From: Owenweeksia sp.
GTDB lineage: Bacteria > Bacteroidota > Bacteroidia > Flavobacteriales > Schleiferiaceae
Direction: 5' to 3'
Length of the DNA: 64,000 nucleotides
NCBI GenBank assembly: GCA_002695025.1
Contig: NZNV01000020.1
Coordinates: 1-64,000 of the forward strand
The notes under the pieces are model-generated. The model searched no databases. It was not told where the DNA came from and worked only from the letters and a program-made list of their open reading frames with translations. A program made the position numbers and the translations under genes. Below are positions 50,100-59,551 of this stretch, piece after piece (position 1 is the stretch's first letter; every line of letters starts with the position of its first letter).

Positions 50100-51161
50100 T
50101 CAAACGGAGGTTACATCGGGTTTCTTTCCCAGGAAACGGGCAAATTTGCGTGCCTGGGTAAGGACGTTCTTTTCAGCGGATGCGGAAGGAGGGTTGAAAA
50201 ATTGAGTTTCTAAAAGCACCTTATCGCCTTTGAACTCTCGCTTCCAGGTACCTGCAACCTGTCCGCCCTGCACTATGAGGGGCCAGAAAATACCGTTATT
50301 GGAGGCGGCTTTGGCGTGTTTTGTCATATCTATAACCGTACTGCGCTCCGTATAGGCAATAAAATACTCGTCAAAAGCAGGAAGTAGGAAAAGAGATGAT
50401 GATTTACCCGGAGGTGTATGCCCGTCCTTAAAATAATAGGTATTGTTATTTACAGTGGCTGCGCTGAGCCATTCTCCTGCTGAGGCAATTCCCTTTCGCG
50501 CTTCAGTGAGATTGATCCCGGCCCACCAGGCAAAATCGCTTTCCAGGGCCGGGCCATGACTTTGAAAGTATTGCTGTGTTAGTCTGTTCAGGGCTTCTTC
50601 ACGAGTCAGGTTAGCCTGGGGCGGTACCCTTTCATCCAACAGGGCATAATTGTTTGCACGGCCACTGCAGATCAGCCCGGATAGTTCGGCTTCCATCAGT
50701 AAATGAGACATCCGGTTCCCGGAAGTGTGTATGCCCTTGTCTTCAACTGCCTTTTTCAACTCATTACGACTTGCCTCTCCATCTTTTAAAACGTTTTCCA
50801 ATATCCTCTTTGCTTTGGCCAAAAGGTGGGTGTCCAGTTCCAGTTCTTTGTGGCGGCCGGCCAGGCCTGCTTTAATCCGGGGAGCGCTGAAGTCCAGCAT
50901 CCAGCGTATATCCTGCCTGGCCACCAGGTGCCAGGTGGGTCGCAGGATATGGGTGCGTAATATTTGTCCCTGGTCCAATGCATCCTCCACTGCGGTTTGT
51001 GTGGCCTTAGGTAAACGCAGGCCTGTGGCCCATTTTGCCATATTAAAATCCTGTGCCTGTACCGCCCCCATCCAGTGCAACAGTTTTTCGGGGCTATCCC
51101 ATTGTTGGTCGCTTATTTGCTGAGCCTGTAATCGTAAAGATGTTAATTCACTGCGTGTCAT
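50100..51161 (-). CDS. Winged-helix DNA-binding protein (AlkZ/YcaQ-related, HTH_42)
   Basis: This 353-residue protein belongs to the winged-helix (HTH_42) family that includes AlkZ, a DNA glycosylase acting on interstrand crosslinks and bulky adducts. Motifs are MGAVQAQDFNMAKWATGLRLP, ILRTHILRPTWHLVARQDIRWML, and LESDFAWWAGINLTEARKGI. The AlkZ catalytic QxQ motif appears as AVQAQD near residue 34. Members from antibiotic clusters protect the producer. It is a single gene, divergent from the protease gene. Confidence 0.88.
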   Translation of the reverse strand: MTRSELTSLRLQAQQISDQQWDSPEKLLHWMGAVQAQDFNMAKWATGLRLPKATQTAVEDALDQGQILRTHILRPTWHLVARQDIRWMLDFSAPRIKAGLAGRHKELELDTHLLAKAKRILENVLKDGEASRNELKKAVEDKGIHTSGNRMSHLLMEAELSGLICSGRANNYALLDERVPPQANLTREEALNRLTQQYFQSHGPALESDFAWWAGINLTEARKGIASAGEWLSAATVNNNTYYFKDGHTPPGKSSSLFLLPAFDEYFIAYTERSTVIDMTKHAKAASNNGIFWPLIVQGGQVAGTWKREFKGDKVLLETQFFNPPSASAEKNVLTQARKFARFLGKKPDVTSV

Positions 51162-51249
51162 TAAGCGGATTTAGAACTATTAGGTGGTAAAATACATAAC
51201 GGTTTTGAACCTAAAACAAGTTAATTTCGTTCTCTCAAAAATGTAATTT

Positions 51250-52056
51250 ATGAAGATCAGTCTATTTCGAGTATGGATCAGCCTTTCACTGGTAATATCG
51301 CTTTTTGCCTGTGATAAAAACAACAATGTTTCCGTTTTCTTTTCACCGGAAGACGATGTGGAACTGGGTGCCCAGGTAGCTGCGGAGATTGAATCAGATC
51401 CCCAGTATCAAATACTTTCCCGTACGCAATACCCTGAAGCGTATCAATACCTGGACAGTATGGTAAACGCAATCCTCAACACCAATGAGGTGGCTTATCG
51501 GAATGAGTTTGTATGGGATGTACATATAGTAAGGGATGATAATGTACTTAATGCCTTTGCTACTCCCGGAGGTTACATTTACGTGTATACCGGGCTGATA
51601 AAATACCTGGATAATCCGGATGCTTTAGCCGGTGTGCTGGGTCATGAAATAGCGCACGCAGATCTTCGCCACACCAGTCGTAACCTGCAAAAGCAGTATG
51701 GGGTGCAGTTCCTGTTGAACCTTTTACTGGGTGAGGATCCCAGCCAATTGGAGCAAATTGCCGGACAAGTAGCCGGAACCGTGGCCGGGCTGCAATTCAG
51801 CCGTGAGTATGAGACTGAAGCCGATGAAAAATCGGTGGAGTACCTCGCGCCTACCGGTTTTGCCTGTGACGGAGCTAAGATATTCTTTCAGCGCATAGAA
51901 GAAGAGCAGGGAAGTAGCGGCCCTGAGTTCCTGAGCACTCACCCAAGCCCCTCCAACAGGGTTGAAAATATTGAAGAAAAGGTAGCCGAAGAAAACTGTA
52001 GTACACAACGCACCAACCCTTCAGGATACGTTCAGTTTGTGAACAGTTTGCCCTAA
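51250..52056 (+). CDS. M48 family metalloprotease lipoprotein (BepA/YcaL-like)
   Basis: This 268-residue protein has a lipoprotein signal (ending LVISLFAC) and an M48 peptidase domain with the zinc motif HEIAH (133-137), the third ligand Glu in YETEADEKSVEYL (about 188), and the strand NAFATPGGYIYVYTGLI. The related BepA and LoiP act in outer-membrane protein quality control. The C-terminal THPSPSNRVENI motif is typical. Confidence 0.94.
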   Translation: MKISLFRVWISLSLVISLFACDKNNNVSVFFSPEDDVELGAQVAAEIESDPQYQILSRTQYPEAYQYLDSMVNAILNTNEVAYRNEFVWDVHIVRDDNVLNAFATPGGYIYVYTGLIKYLDNPDALAGVLGHEIAHADLRHTSRNLQKQYGVQFLLNLLLGEDPSQLEQIAGQVAGTVAGLQFSREYETEADEKSVEYLAPTGFACDGAKIFFQRIEEEQGSSGPEFLSTHPSPSNRVENIEEKVAEENCSTQRTNPSGYVQFVNSLP

Positions 52057-52248
52057 GTTTATTCCATTATGTATACAATAAGTGCAGAGCTAACCTTATA
52101 ACGAAGGCCCTGTATCTAAGCATCTTTTGCTGCTTTGGCGCTTGTTTTGATGTGTGCAAATCATAGGTCACTTTCTGGCTTTTGCATTTACTTCACCTTA
52201 GCATCAGTCATGCAGTTAGTCAATCGCCAGGTGCCTTGGAAATAAGAG

Positions 52249-52277
52249 TTGATTTAGTCTCCAGTTCCTTACATTTG
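52249..52277 (+). promoter_or_regulatory. Consensus promoter for the SGNH hydrolase gene
   Basis: TTG at 52249-52251, 18-base spacer, TACATTTG at 52270-52277, 14 bases before the ATG at 52292. Matches the Bacteroidota promoter pattern. Confidence 0.75.
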
Positions 52278-52291
52278 ATGAAAAGAACCCT

Positions 52292-52939
52292 ATGAGATTA
52301 CAAAATATACTCACCTTCGGTATTGCTCTGCTAAGCCTTACAAGCCGGGCCCAGGACCCGGAAAGGCTAACCAATGACATCCGGGAGGTGCAGGAAATGG
52401 AATATACCATTGACCCATCCAAATCAGTAGTGGTATTTGCCGGCAGTTCCAGCATTAAGATGTGGAAGGATGTACAAGAGTATTATCCGGATTACAACGT
52501 GCTTAATCACGGTTTTGGCGGGTCGGAGTTCAGTGACCTGATCTACTATTACGACTTGCTCATCAGGGAATCCGCTCCGGATATTCTGTTCATCTATGAA
52601 GGAGATAATGACATTGCCGCAGGCGAAGACCCGGAAGCTATTACGGAGGAGGCCCGTCAGCTGGTCGGCATGGTAAAAAGAGATCTTCCGGATACCAGGA
52701 TTATCCTCATCAGTGCCAAGCCCAGTGTGGCACGATGGGAATTCAAGGAACAATACGAGGATCTGAATGCCAGGCTGAAGTCAATGTCGGACCAGGATGG
52801 TGTGGAATATGCCGATGTGTGGAGTAATATGCTGGATGCTGAAGGAAATGTATATACCGACATCTTTCTGGAGGACAATCTTCACATGAATAAAAAAGGA
52901 TACGATCTTTGGAATGAAGTTATTGCCGGTTACCTGTAG
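52292..52939 (+). CDS. Secreted SGNH/GDSL hydrolase
   Basis: This 215-residue protein has a Sec signal (MRLQNILTFGIALLSLTSRA) and an SGNH hydrolase fold. Block I is VVVFAGSSSIKMW (nucleophile Ser about 52), block II HGFGGSEFSDL, block III EGDNDIAAGEDP, and block V DNLHMNKKGYDLW with the catalytic Asp and His. Substrate unknown; such enzymes deacylate glycans or lipids. The gene has its own promoter. Confidence 0.9.
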   Translation: MRLQNILTFGIALLSLTSRAQDPERLTNDIREVQEMEYTIDPSKSVVVFAGSSSIKMWKDVQEYYPDYNVLNHGFGGSEFSDLIYYYDLLIRESAPDILFIYEGDNDIAAGEDPEAITEEARQLVGMVKRDLPDTRIILISAKPSVARWEFKEQYEDLNARLKSMSDQDGVEYADVWSNMLDAEGNVYTDIFLEDNLHMNKKGYDLWNEVIAGYL

Positions 52940-52980
52940 AAGAGGATAAAGCAACCTGCCCAAAGCAAAAAGTAAAACCG

Positions 52981-53967
52981 ATGAAGCACATTAGCATCCT
53001 AATACCCAGGGGAAATTTCAGTCTTGTAAATGTGGACGGTACCCATCAGATACTGTCACAGGTCAACAAGTTCAGCTGTGAAAAGGGCTTGCCACCTTTC
53101 TTTAATATCCAACTGGTGGGCTTGGAGGGAAGTGGCCCACCCAGCGGACCCATATCCGTTAGCCCTGAAATAACAATAGATAAGGTGCAAAAGACCGATC
53201 TCATATTTGTGCCGGCTATTTTTGGAGATCCCCTGGAAATAGCTGCATTGAACCGTGATTTTATCCCCTGGATCTTACAGCAGTATAAGTCCGGAGCCGA
53301 AGTGGCTACTTACTGCGTAGGGGCTTTTTTTATGGCGCAAACGGGCCTTTTGAACGGCAAGCAATGTGCCACCCATTGGGCAGAGGCGGCTAACTTCCGG
53401 GCTATGTTCCCGCAGATAGACCTGGTTGATGATATGATCATGACGGCTGAGGATGGTGTATATACCAGCGGTGGCGCCTATTCTTACCTCAATCTCTTGT
53501 TGTATCTCATTGAGAAGTACACTGGTCGCGAAATGGCTATTCTCATTTCCAAGACCTTTATGATCGATATCGATAAGCACAGCCAATCGCCATTTATCAT
53601 TTTTGAAGGCCAGAAAACCCATGAGGATGAACCGGTGAAAAAGGCTCAGGAATATATTGAGGAAAACTACATGGAAAAGATCACGGTAGATGAAATAGCT
53701 GAAAAGTTTGCTCTGGGGCGCAGAAGCCTGGAGCGAAGGTTTAAAAAAGCCACTTCCAATACCGTATCGGAATACATTCAGCGGGTAAAGATAGAAGCCG
53801 CTAAAAAGGGTCTTGAAACGGGCATGCTCAACGTAAACCAGGTGATGTATGATGTGGGCTATTCGGATACCAAGGCCTTTCGTCACACTTTCAAGAAGAT
53901 TACCGGCCTCACCCCGGTGGAATACCGTAACCGTTACAATCGCGAGATGCAGGCCAGCGTGGCCTAA
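52981..53967 (+). CDS. GlxA-type transcriptional regulator (DJ-1/PfpI domain plus AraC HTH)
   Basis: This 328-residue regulator has an N-terminal DJ-1/PfpI-like sensor (about 1-195, cysteine region TYCVGAFFMAQTGLLNGKQCATHW) and two C-terminal AraC helix-turn-helix units (about 225-320: KITVDEIAEKFALGRRSLERRFKKATS, VNQVMYDVGYSDTKAFRHTFKKITGLTPVEYR). Relatives activate genes for amine or choline breakdown. The target is unknown. It starts 41 bases after the hydrolase gene and may share its promoter. Confidence 0.92.
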   Translation: MKHISILIPRGNFSLVNVDGTHQILSQVNKFSCEKGLPPFFNIQLVGLEGSGPPSGPISVSPEITIDKVQKTDLIFVPAIFGDPLEIAALNRDFIPWILQQYKSGAEVATYCVGAFFMAQTGLLNGKQCATHWAEAANFRAMFPQIDLVDDMIMTAEDGVYTSGGAYSYLNLLLYLIEKYTGREMAILISKTFMIDIDKHSQSPFIIFEGQKTHEDEPVKKAQEYIEENYMEKITVDEIAEKFALGRRSLERRFKKATSNTVSEYIQRVKIEAAKKGLETGMLNVNQVMYDVGYSDTKAFRHTFKKITGLTPVEYRNRYNREMQASVA

Positions 53968-53973
53968 AAGCGG

Positions 53974-54357
53974 CTAAAGCCCCGGGTGCGCAATCCCGGC
54001 TTTTTTAAAGATATCCTTTAAGTCTTTTTCAATGGGCAGCGGTTTCAAAGGAGGAATATTGCTGCCACCGGTATTCCCTACGGGAATGGTGCCCACAAAT
54101 GATTTTACACCCCCCACCAGCAAGCGGGGGATCTGTCCCATGATCTCCTTCATGCTTTTGATATGGAAACCGAACTGCAGCATCTTCCAGTGTACGTAGC
54201 TGTGCTCATAAGGGTAAGCCTGGCCTATTACATGCGCTCGCTCCAGGTGTTTCCAGGCCTGATGAAGATTATTGGCATTATACTGCTCCCTGTAAAGTGC
54301 CAGTTCTTTCCTAAAGTAGGGGAGTAAAGTGCGGGGGATTGCTATATTGAATTTCAT
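53974..54357 (-). CDS. DUF3703 protein
   Basis: This 127-residue protein has the DUF3703 pattern: ELALYREQYNANNLHQAWKHLERAHVIGQAYPYEHSYVHWKMLQFGFHIK, then EIMGQIPRLLVGGVKSFVGTIPVGNTGG. The function is not known. It is convergent with the GlxA-type gene, with six bases between the stops. Confidence 0.88.
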   Translation of the reverse strand: MKFNIAIPRTLLPYFRKELALYREQYNANNLHQAWKHLERAHVIGQAYPYEHSYVHWKMLQFGFHIKSMKEIMGQIPRLLVGGVKSFVGTIPVGNTGGSNIPPLKPLPIEKDLKDIFKKAGIAHPGL

Positions 54358-54452
54358 TTTGCAGTCAGGATCTATGAAAATAAACCCTGTGAATTTAAGA
54401 TTTTTAGCGGACTAACCATTTTGTATAGCTTCCGGATGTTTAATAACAGGAG

Positions 54453-55571
54453 TCAACGGTTTACCGGATTGGCAGCCCTTCTTTTTAACCGTATCCTGGA
54501 AAGAGGCCTTTCAACGGTAAGGTAGGTAAAGCTGGCTATGGCCAGGCTGATGATCCATATCGTGTAAACCTTTACGGGATTTGGGATAGCCGATCTCTGT
54601 ATGATGCTGATCACCGGCATGTGGAACAGGTAAAGACTGAAGCTGATGACCCCTAAAAACCGCATGATCCGAAGTTGCAGGAGAAATCGCAGCAATCCTT
54701 TACCGTGCTTGGCGGCCAGTAGCACCAGGGCCCACAGTATGGCGTAAAACAAATAGAATCCGGGCGCATCCGGTGGTGGAAAAGGCAGGCTGAAAGCCTC
54801 CGAAACGGTTGGGAAAGAGAGAACGATCATCAGCGCAAAGAGAACGCCCAGAGCTTCCAGAAGGGCTGAAGAACGATTGTTCCGCAGTTTATCCTGTTGT
54901 ACTAATTCATAAATGGAAAGCAGGGTTCCACAGAGAAATACGGATAGGTATTTCAGGGTGGAGATCTCGCTTAACCCCAGAAGCACGTCCAGCGCAACCG
55001 ATACTGCAACCAGCAGGCTGATTACCATTATGATCTTTTGAAGTTTCCACCTTAAAAACCGGTGGAAAAACCACATGAGTATAGGCGATAGAAAATAGTA
55101 TTTGAACTCCACTGGTACCGACCAGAAAACATTTTCCCCACGCAGGAGGAGCAGGTGGTCCGCTATTTCCTGTAAACTGCTGATCACTTTAAAATAACCG
55201 GTTTCGTTGAGCATCCACCAGCTTATTAGTGCCAGTAGGAAGAGGGGGTAGATCCGTAAAAACCGCCTGAGGAAGTAGTTTTTCCAATAGTGAGATCCGG
55301 CTTTTTCGGCCCGGAAGCGCTGGGCTATCTGGCGATCCAGTAGATAAGCGGATAACATAAAGAAGAGAAATACCCCGATTTTTCCCGTACCGTGAAAATC
55401 AAGCAGAGGATGAAAGAATAAACCGGCATTGCTGGTGTGTGAAAGAACTACCAGCAGTATGGCCAATCCCCTTAGCCCGTCCAGGGCACGGAAATGTTCT
55501 TTTTCATGATCACGGGGAAAGAACCATTGGGTAAACCGTGTTTTCATCATTCGGGATATCTCCGCTAACAT
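54453..55571 (-). CDS. Acyltransferase 3 family membrane protein (OafA/YrhL-like)
   Basis: This 372-residue protein has about ten membrane segments and the acyltransferase 3 hallmarks: FRALDGLRGLAILLVVLSHT (catalytic His in segment 1), FFMLSAYLLDRQI, NYFLRRFLRIYPLFLL, and the end FSLYLFHMPVI. Such enzymes acetylate or acylate cell-surface sugars. No extra SGNH domain is fused. It is transcribed alone, divergent from the TPR-LuxR gene. Confidence 0.93.
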   Translation of the reverse strand: MLAEISRMMKTRFTQWFFPRDHEKEHFRALDGLRGLAILLVVLSHTSNAGLFFHPLLDFHGTGKIGVFLFFMLSAYLLDRQIAQRFRAEKAGSHYWKNYFLRRFLRIYPLFLLALISWWMLNETGYFKVISSLQEIADHLLLLRGENVFWSVPVEFKYYFLSPILMWFFHRFLRWKLQKIIMVISLLVAVSVALDVLLGLSEISTLKYLSVFLCGTLLSIYELVQQDKLRNNRSSALLEALGVLFALMIVLSFPTVSEAFSLPFPPPDAPGFYLFYAILWALVLLAAKHGKGLLRFLLQLRIMRFLGVISFSLYLFHMPVISIIQRSAIPNPVKVYTIWIISLAIASFTYLTVERPLSRIRLKRRAANPVNR

Positions 55572-55653
55572 ACGGTTAAAATATGTAACTCTACTTCCAT
55601 TTAACCCCTTAGCCCGTTTAGTTTACGAACGTCTAGTAGTAACCTGGTAATGA

Positions 55654-55661
55654 TATTTTTG
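55654..55661 (+). promoter_or_regulatory. Probable -7 box for the TPR-LuxR gene
   Basis: TATTTTTG matches TAnnTTTG, 28 bases before the ATG at 55689. The -33 element is unclear. Confidence 0.45.
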
Positions 55662-55688
55662 CGATGGAATCACCCTAAAACCTACTCT

Positions 55689-57536
55689 ATGAAGTTTCAC
55701 TACAGGCTATGCCTTATTCTGTCATGTATTTTACTATCCATTTTTGCATACGCTATCCCGCCCTCTGATTCAGTCAAAGCCCGGAATTACCTTACCCTAT
55801 TGAATCAAGTGGCCCATCACGATCCGGACTCTGCCTTTGAGCTTGGCCGTAAAGCCAAGCTTATTGCTGATTACAACCTTCAGAATCCATTATCCCGTAA
55901 GGAGCGAAGCGTATTTCTGAATATAAAAGGCAATGCGCTTTTTAACCTTGCGTGTATTGATCATATGCAAGGTAAATATGCCAGGGCCGAAGAGCAGTAT
56001 CTGCAGGCCATAAAGGTTCAAAAGGAAAATGGAGATCAGCGAGAGCTGGGTAAATCCTACAATTACCTGAGCCGTATTTATGAAGGGAGGGGAGAAAGAG
56101 AAAAGTTTTTCAGTTTTATGAAAAAGGCTCTTAAAATTCATAAACACATACAGGATACCACCGGAGTGGCAACGGATCAGATTGGTATAGCCGATTATTA
56201 TTTCCGGGAAGGAAAAACAGATTCCTGCCTCATCAGATATGAGCAGGCCATTCAAAATTTAAGGCTAATCCACAGGCCTGAAAAACTGGCTTTTGGCCTG
56301 TATCAATATGCTACCATATTGAAGAGGCTAAATCAGAAAGAGAAAGCGATAGACCTGTATTATGAAGCACTCACTCTTCAAGAATCCATTGGGCACACCC
56401 AAGGTATGGCCCAAAGTTATCTGGACTTGGGGTTGTTGTTTGCGGATCAGGGTGATTTTGATAATTCCCTGAGCTATTTTGAGCGGGCAAAAGATCTGGG
56501 GGTACAAATAAAGAGTAAACCCCTGGAAAGTAAAGCTCTCAATGGTATGGGAAAGGTGTACGCCCTGCAACAAAAACACGGAGAGAGTTTAAAGTATTAT
56601 GAACAAGTACTTCAGATATGCGAAGAAATGGGTGAAGGTCCGGCTATCCTGGCTATTTGCCTCAATAACATAGCTACTCAATACAAGCATCTGGACAGGC
56701 GGAAGGAAGCCATTACTGCACTGGAGAAAGCGGTGGAAATAGGAGAGGGACATTCACTGCCGGATATGCTGAGTAGAGAGATGATAAACCTGGCCGCTTT
56801 GTATTATGAAGACCAGCACCAGGATTTTGCAAAAAAATATGCTCAGCGGGCATTTGAGCTGGCTAAAAAAGCCCGTATTCCCGAAGCCATAGCTAAAAGT
56901 GCAGGATTACTGGCAGATATTTATGAAGCCATGGATCAGCCTCGTAAGGCTTTATCTTTTTTTAAAATAGCGGCCGGTATTAATGATAGTATTGAAGATG
57001 CAGAGAATACCCGTTTGTTGCTGGAAAAAGAGGCTCAGCACCAGGTAATTCAAAAGGACTATGAACTGCAACTAAGTAACAACCAGTTAAAGTTATTGGG
57101 GGAACAGAAAAAACTGGAGAGGCGTACCTGGACGGCTCTGGTAAGTGGACTCTTACTCCTTATTGTTTGTGGAACGTTAGCGGTAGCCTACCGAAATCAG
57201 AAAAGAAAGGCAAGGGAGCAACAAATACATGCAGAGCTTTTATCCCGCATACAGGAGATAGAATTTTTGCGCGATCAGGTTAATACCCAACTTGTGGAAA
57301 GCACATCCCTTAAACATGAGGAACTGAGCCAGTATTTGGATATTGATCTTTCCAGGCGTGAAATAGAAGTGTTACAGGAACTTTGCAAGGGAAAGTCCAA
57401 CCAGCAGATATCGGAAGCTCTTTTTATTTCGGTTAATACCGTGCGAAGTCATTTGCTGAGTATTTACCATAAGCTGGATGTAAAAAACCGAACCCAGGCG
57501 GTAAAAAAAGCGGTTAATCTAAAACTTACTGATTAG
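55689..57536 (+). CDS. TPR-repeat transcriptional regulator with C-terminal LuxR HTH
   Basis: This 615-residue protein has a signal peptide (MKFHYRLCLILSCILLSIFAYA), about eight to nine TPR units (about 30-420, such as SYLDLGLLFADQGDFDNSLSYFERA), a charged coiled linker, one membrane segment (about 479-500), a second coil, and a C-terminal LuxR HTH (about 550-612, REIEVLQELCKGKSNQQISEALFISVNTVRSHLLSIYHKL). The layout places the TPR part in the periplasm and the DNA-binding part in the cytoplasm, so it senses an envelope signal. The next gene encodes a T9SS secreted protein, a likely target. The ATG at 55689 gives the signal. Confidence 0.93.
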   Translation: MKFHYRLCLILSCILLSIFAYAIPPSDSVKARNYLTLLNQVAHHDPDSAFELGRKAKLIADYNLQNPLSRKERSVFLNIKGNALFNLACIDHMQGKYARAEEQYLQAIKVQKENGDQRELGKSYNYLSRIYEGRGEREKFFSFMKKALKIHKHIQDTTGVATDQIGIADYYFREGKTDSCLIRYEQAIQNLRLIHRPEKLAFGLYQYATILKRLNQKEKAIDLYYEALTLQESIGHTQGMAQSYLDLGLLFADQGDFDNSLSYFERAKDLGVQIKSKPLESKALNGMGKVYALQQKHGESLKYYEQVLQICEEMGEGPAILAICLNNIATQYKHLDRRKEAITALEKAVEIGEGHSLPDMLSREMINLAALYYEDQHQDFAKKYAQRAFELAKKARIPEAIAKSAGLLADIYEAMDQPRKALSFFKIAAGINDSIEDAENTRLLLEKEAQHQVIQKDYELQLSNNQLKLLGEQKKLERRTWTALVSGLLLLIVCGTLAVAYRNQKRKAREQQIHAELLSRIQEIEFLRDQVNTQLVESTSLKHEELSQYLDIDLSRREIEVLQELCKGKSNQQISEALFISVNTVRSHLLSIYHKLDVKNRTQAVKKAVNLKLTD

Positions 57537-57549
57537 CAGAGGTTTTCAA

Positions 57550-57569
57550 AATCATCCAAACGGATGATT
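57550..57569 (+). repeat. Inverted repeat downstream of the TPR-LuxR gene
   Basis: AATCATCC-AAAC-GGATGATT forms an 8-bp stem, then CATTCATTTTT, so it may be a weak terminator. A third GGATGAATCA copy lies at 57601-57610, about 70 bases before the next start, so a regulator site is also possible. Confidence 0.45.
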
Positions 57570-57670
57570 CATTCATTTTTAAGCGGGTTTTCATCTTTTT
57601 GGATGAATCATAGAGCGGCAAAAGCACCTAACATTGGTGAAATTTCATGTAACATTAAACTCTATGAATT

Positions 57671-59479
57671 ATGAATTACTTCAATCCAAAAACTTCAATT
57701 ATTACAATCGTGCTTATGTTGGTCATAGGCCTCTCCCTGGGCGCCCAGCCTTTTCCCATTCGGGTTCTTGGTAATGGCGACAATGTATATGTGAATTCTA
57801 CGGATGTAGATAATGAAGGCAATATTTACATTACCGGAAGTGTCGCTCCATATGTTCAGGTCAGGTTTGACCCTTGTGGGCTTCCCATAACGTATGGGGA
57901 CGGAGCGTCCGGTACCCGTATTTTTACGGCAAAGCTAAACCCATCCGGTTCAAACGTATTGTGGATGGTAACCAGCTCAACCCAGCCTTATGGAAACATT
58001 TTTGCCGGTAATGATATTGAGGTAGACTCGTCTGGTAATGCCTATGTAGTGGGTACCATATCTGGTACAGCCGTTAACTTTACCAATGTTGGAACCGGGG
58101 ATTTTATTTCCGCCTGCGGATCAGGTCAAAGGCATTTTGTAAGTAAAATAAGTTCATCCGGAACACCGTTGTGGATTTCTGAAACTAAATCAGAGCTACC
58201 CTCTTATGGAGAAGGTTTAACCCTTGATGAAGATTATGGAAGACTGCATACTGGAGGTTATGTGGGCCAGGCCGGTTCGGGTTCTCTGGTTCAGTTTCCC
58301 AATGCGGATTGTACGGGAGGCTGCGGCTTTAATGTAAGTACCCCGGTGGGTTATCCCTCGTCCAATGTGGGTTTTATAACCAGTTATAATTTATCGGATG
58401 GTAGTAATACCGGAGGATACCAGATAGGGGAGCGGGTGATGGCGCTTGCCATGGATCGTAATGAAGATAATAATATATGGATTACCGGTTCCCGCCATGA
58501 AGTAGATATGCCGGACAGGGATGTCTTATTTGCCAAATTACAATTGAACATGACGATGTGTGGACCCTTGGTGATCGATTATAGTTTGCTTATTTCGGAT
58601 GGCGGTATGCCCGGTGGCGATATAGGTTTGGATATTACCTGTTCATGGGATAACAATGTGATTTTTGTGGGTAATTTTAGTCGTGTGTGTAATTTTCCTT
58701 CTGGGCCAACCCTCACTACGGGCTTGTTAGCTACGGATCACTTTGTGGCAAGCTGGGACCCTGGACTACTAAGTTTTACCAGTGTACGGACCACTTCATC
58801 CTATGGTCCTGTAACGGCTAATAATAATGATTATATGACACGGACCATATGTGTGGCTTCTCCCCAGGAGTCTTCTGCTAAAGTGGCCATTGCCTATGAT
58901 AAAGATGTATTTACTGATGGTGCATCACCGATTAATGGCAGGATCATTTCCCGTTTGCTGTACCTGGATCTTATGGACATAAATATGACTCAATTTCCGG
59001 TAACACTTCCTCCCGGAACATATTCTTACCTGGGGCCCTATGCTCGTGCTATGGAAATAGTGTTCAATACTACCACAGATGATAAATTCCTGGTAGGTGA
59101 TCATTATGCAAATGTAACTATTGGAGGATGTTACCTTAGCGGAGGTATTTCACAAAGGTATGGTTACGTAAGTCGCATAAATGATGCAAATACTTTTTTC
59201 TACAAAAAGGATCCTTTATCTGAAACCTCCGAGTTAAAAGTCACGGCCCCTTCAAATATCGAGATTTACCCCAACCCTTCCGGAGGTTTGGTACAGCTTT
59301 CAGGTTTGGTAAAAGGCGCTGAAATACAACTTATTGATCTCACCGGAAAAGAGGTTTTAAACGAGAAAGCCGGATCAGAAGTACACACACTCGATCTGTC
59401 AGATCTGCAAAGCGGAATATACCTAATTCAGGTATATCAGGATGGGGAAATCAATACGTTCAAGCTTACTCTTGAGTAA
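57671..59479 (+). CDS. Secreted SBBP-like repeat protein with T9SS sorting domain
   Basis: This 602-residue protein has a signal peptide (to about 25, ending GLSLGA), beta-propeller-like repeats of the SBBP type (VNSTDVDNEGNIYITG, IEVDSSGNAYVVG), and a type A sorting domain from about residue 525 (IEIYPNPSGGLVQL) to TFKLTLE. SBBP repeats form beta-propellers in surface proteins of Bacteroidota. It follows the TPR-LuxR gene by 134 bases. Its target is unknown. Confidence 0.9.
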   Translation: MNYFNPKTSIITIVLMLVIGLSLGAQPFPIRVLGNGDNVYVNSTDVDNEGNIYITGSVAPYVQVRFDPCGLPITYGDGASGTRIFTAKLNPSGSNVLWMVTSSTQPYGNIFAGNDIEVDSSGNAYVVGTISGTAVNFTNVGTGDFISACGSGQRHFVSKISSSGTPLWISETKSELPSYGEGLTLDEDYGRLHTGGYVGQAGSGSLVQFPNADCTGGCGFNVSTPVGYPSSNVGFITSYNLSDGSNTGGYQIGERVMALAMDRNEDNNIWITGSRHEVDMPDRDVLFAKLQLNMTMCGPLVIDYSLLISDGGMPGGDIGLDITCSWDNNVIFVGNFSRVCNFPSGPTLTTGLLATDHFVASWDPGLLSFTSVRTTSSYGPVTANNNDYMTRTICVASPQESSAKVAIAYDKDVFTDGASPINGRIISRLLYLDLMDINMTQFPVTLPPGTYSYLGPYARAMEIVFNTTTDDKFLVGDHYANVTIGGCYLSGGISQRYGYVSRINDANTFFYKKDPLSETSELKVTAPSNIEIYPNPSGGLVQLSGLVKGAEIQLIDLTGKEVLNEKAGSEVHTLDLSDLQSGIYLIQVYQDGEINTFKLTLE

Positions 59480-59504
59480 GGATCATTAACGGATTACTGT
59501 AAGC

Positions 59505-59540
59505 CAAAACGCACCGCTTAGCGGTGCGTTTTGTGTTTTT
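59505..59540. terminator. Bidirectional terminator between the SBBP gene and fabH
   Basis: CAAAACGCACCGC/GCGGTGCGTTTTG is a perfect 13-bp stem with a TTA loop, followed by TGTTTTT on the plus strand. It lies between the convergent stops of the SBBP gene and fabH. Confidence 0.9.
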
Positions 59541-59551
59541 AAAAGCAAAAT

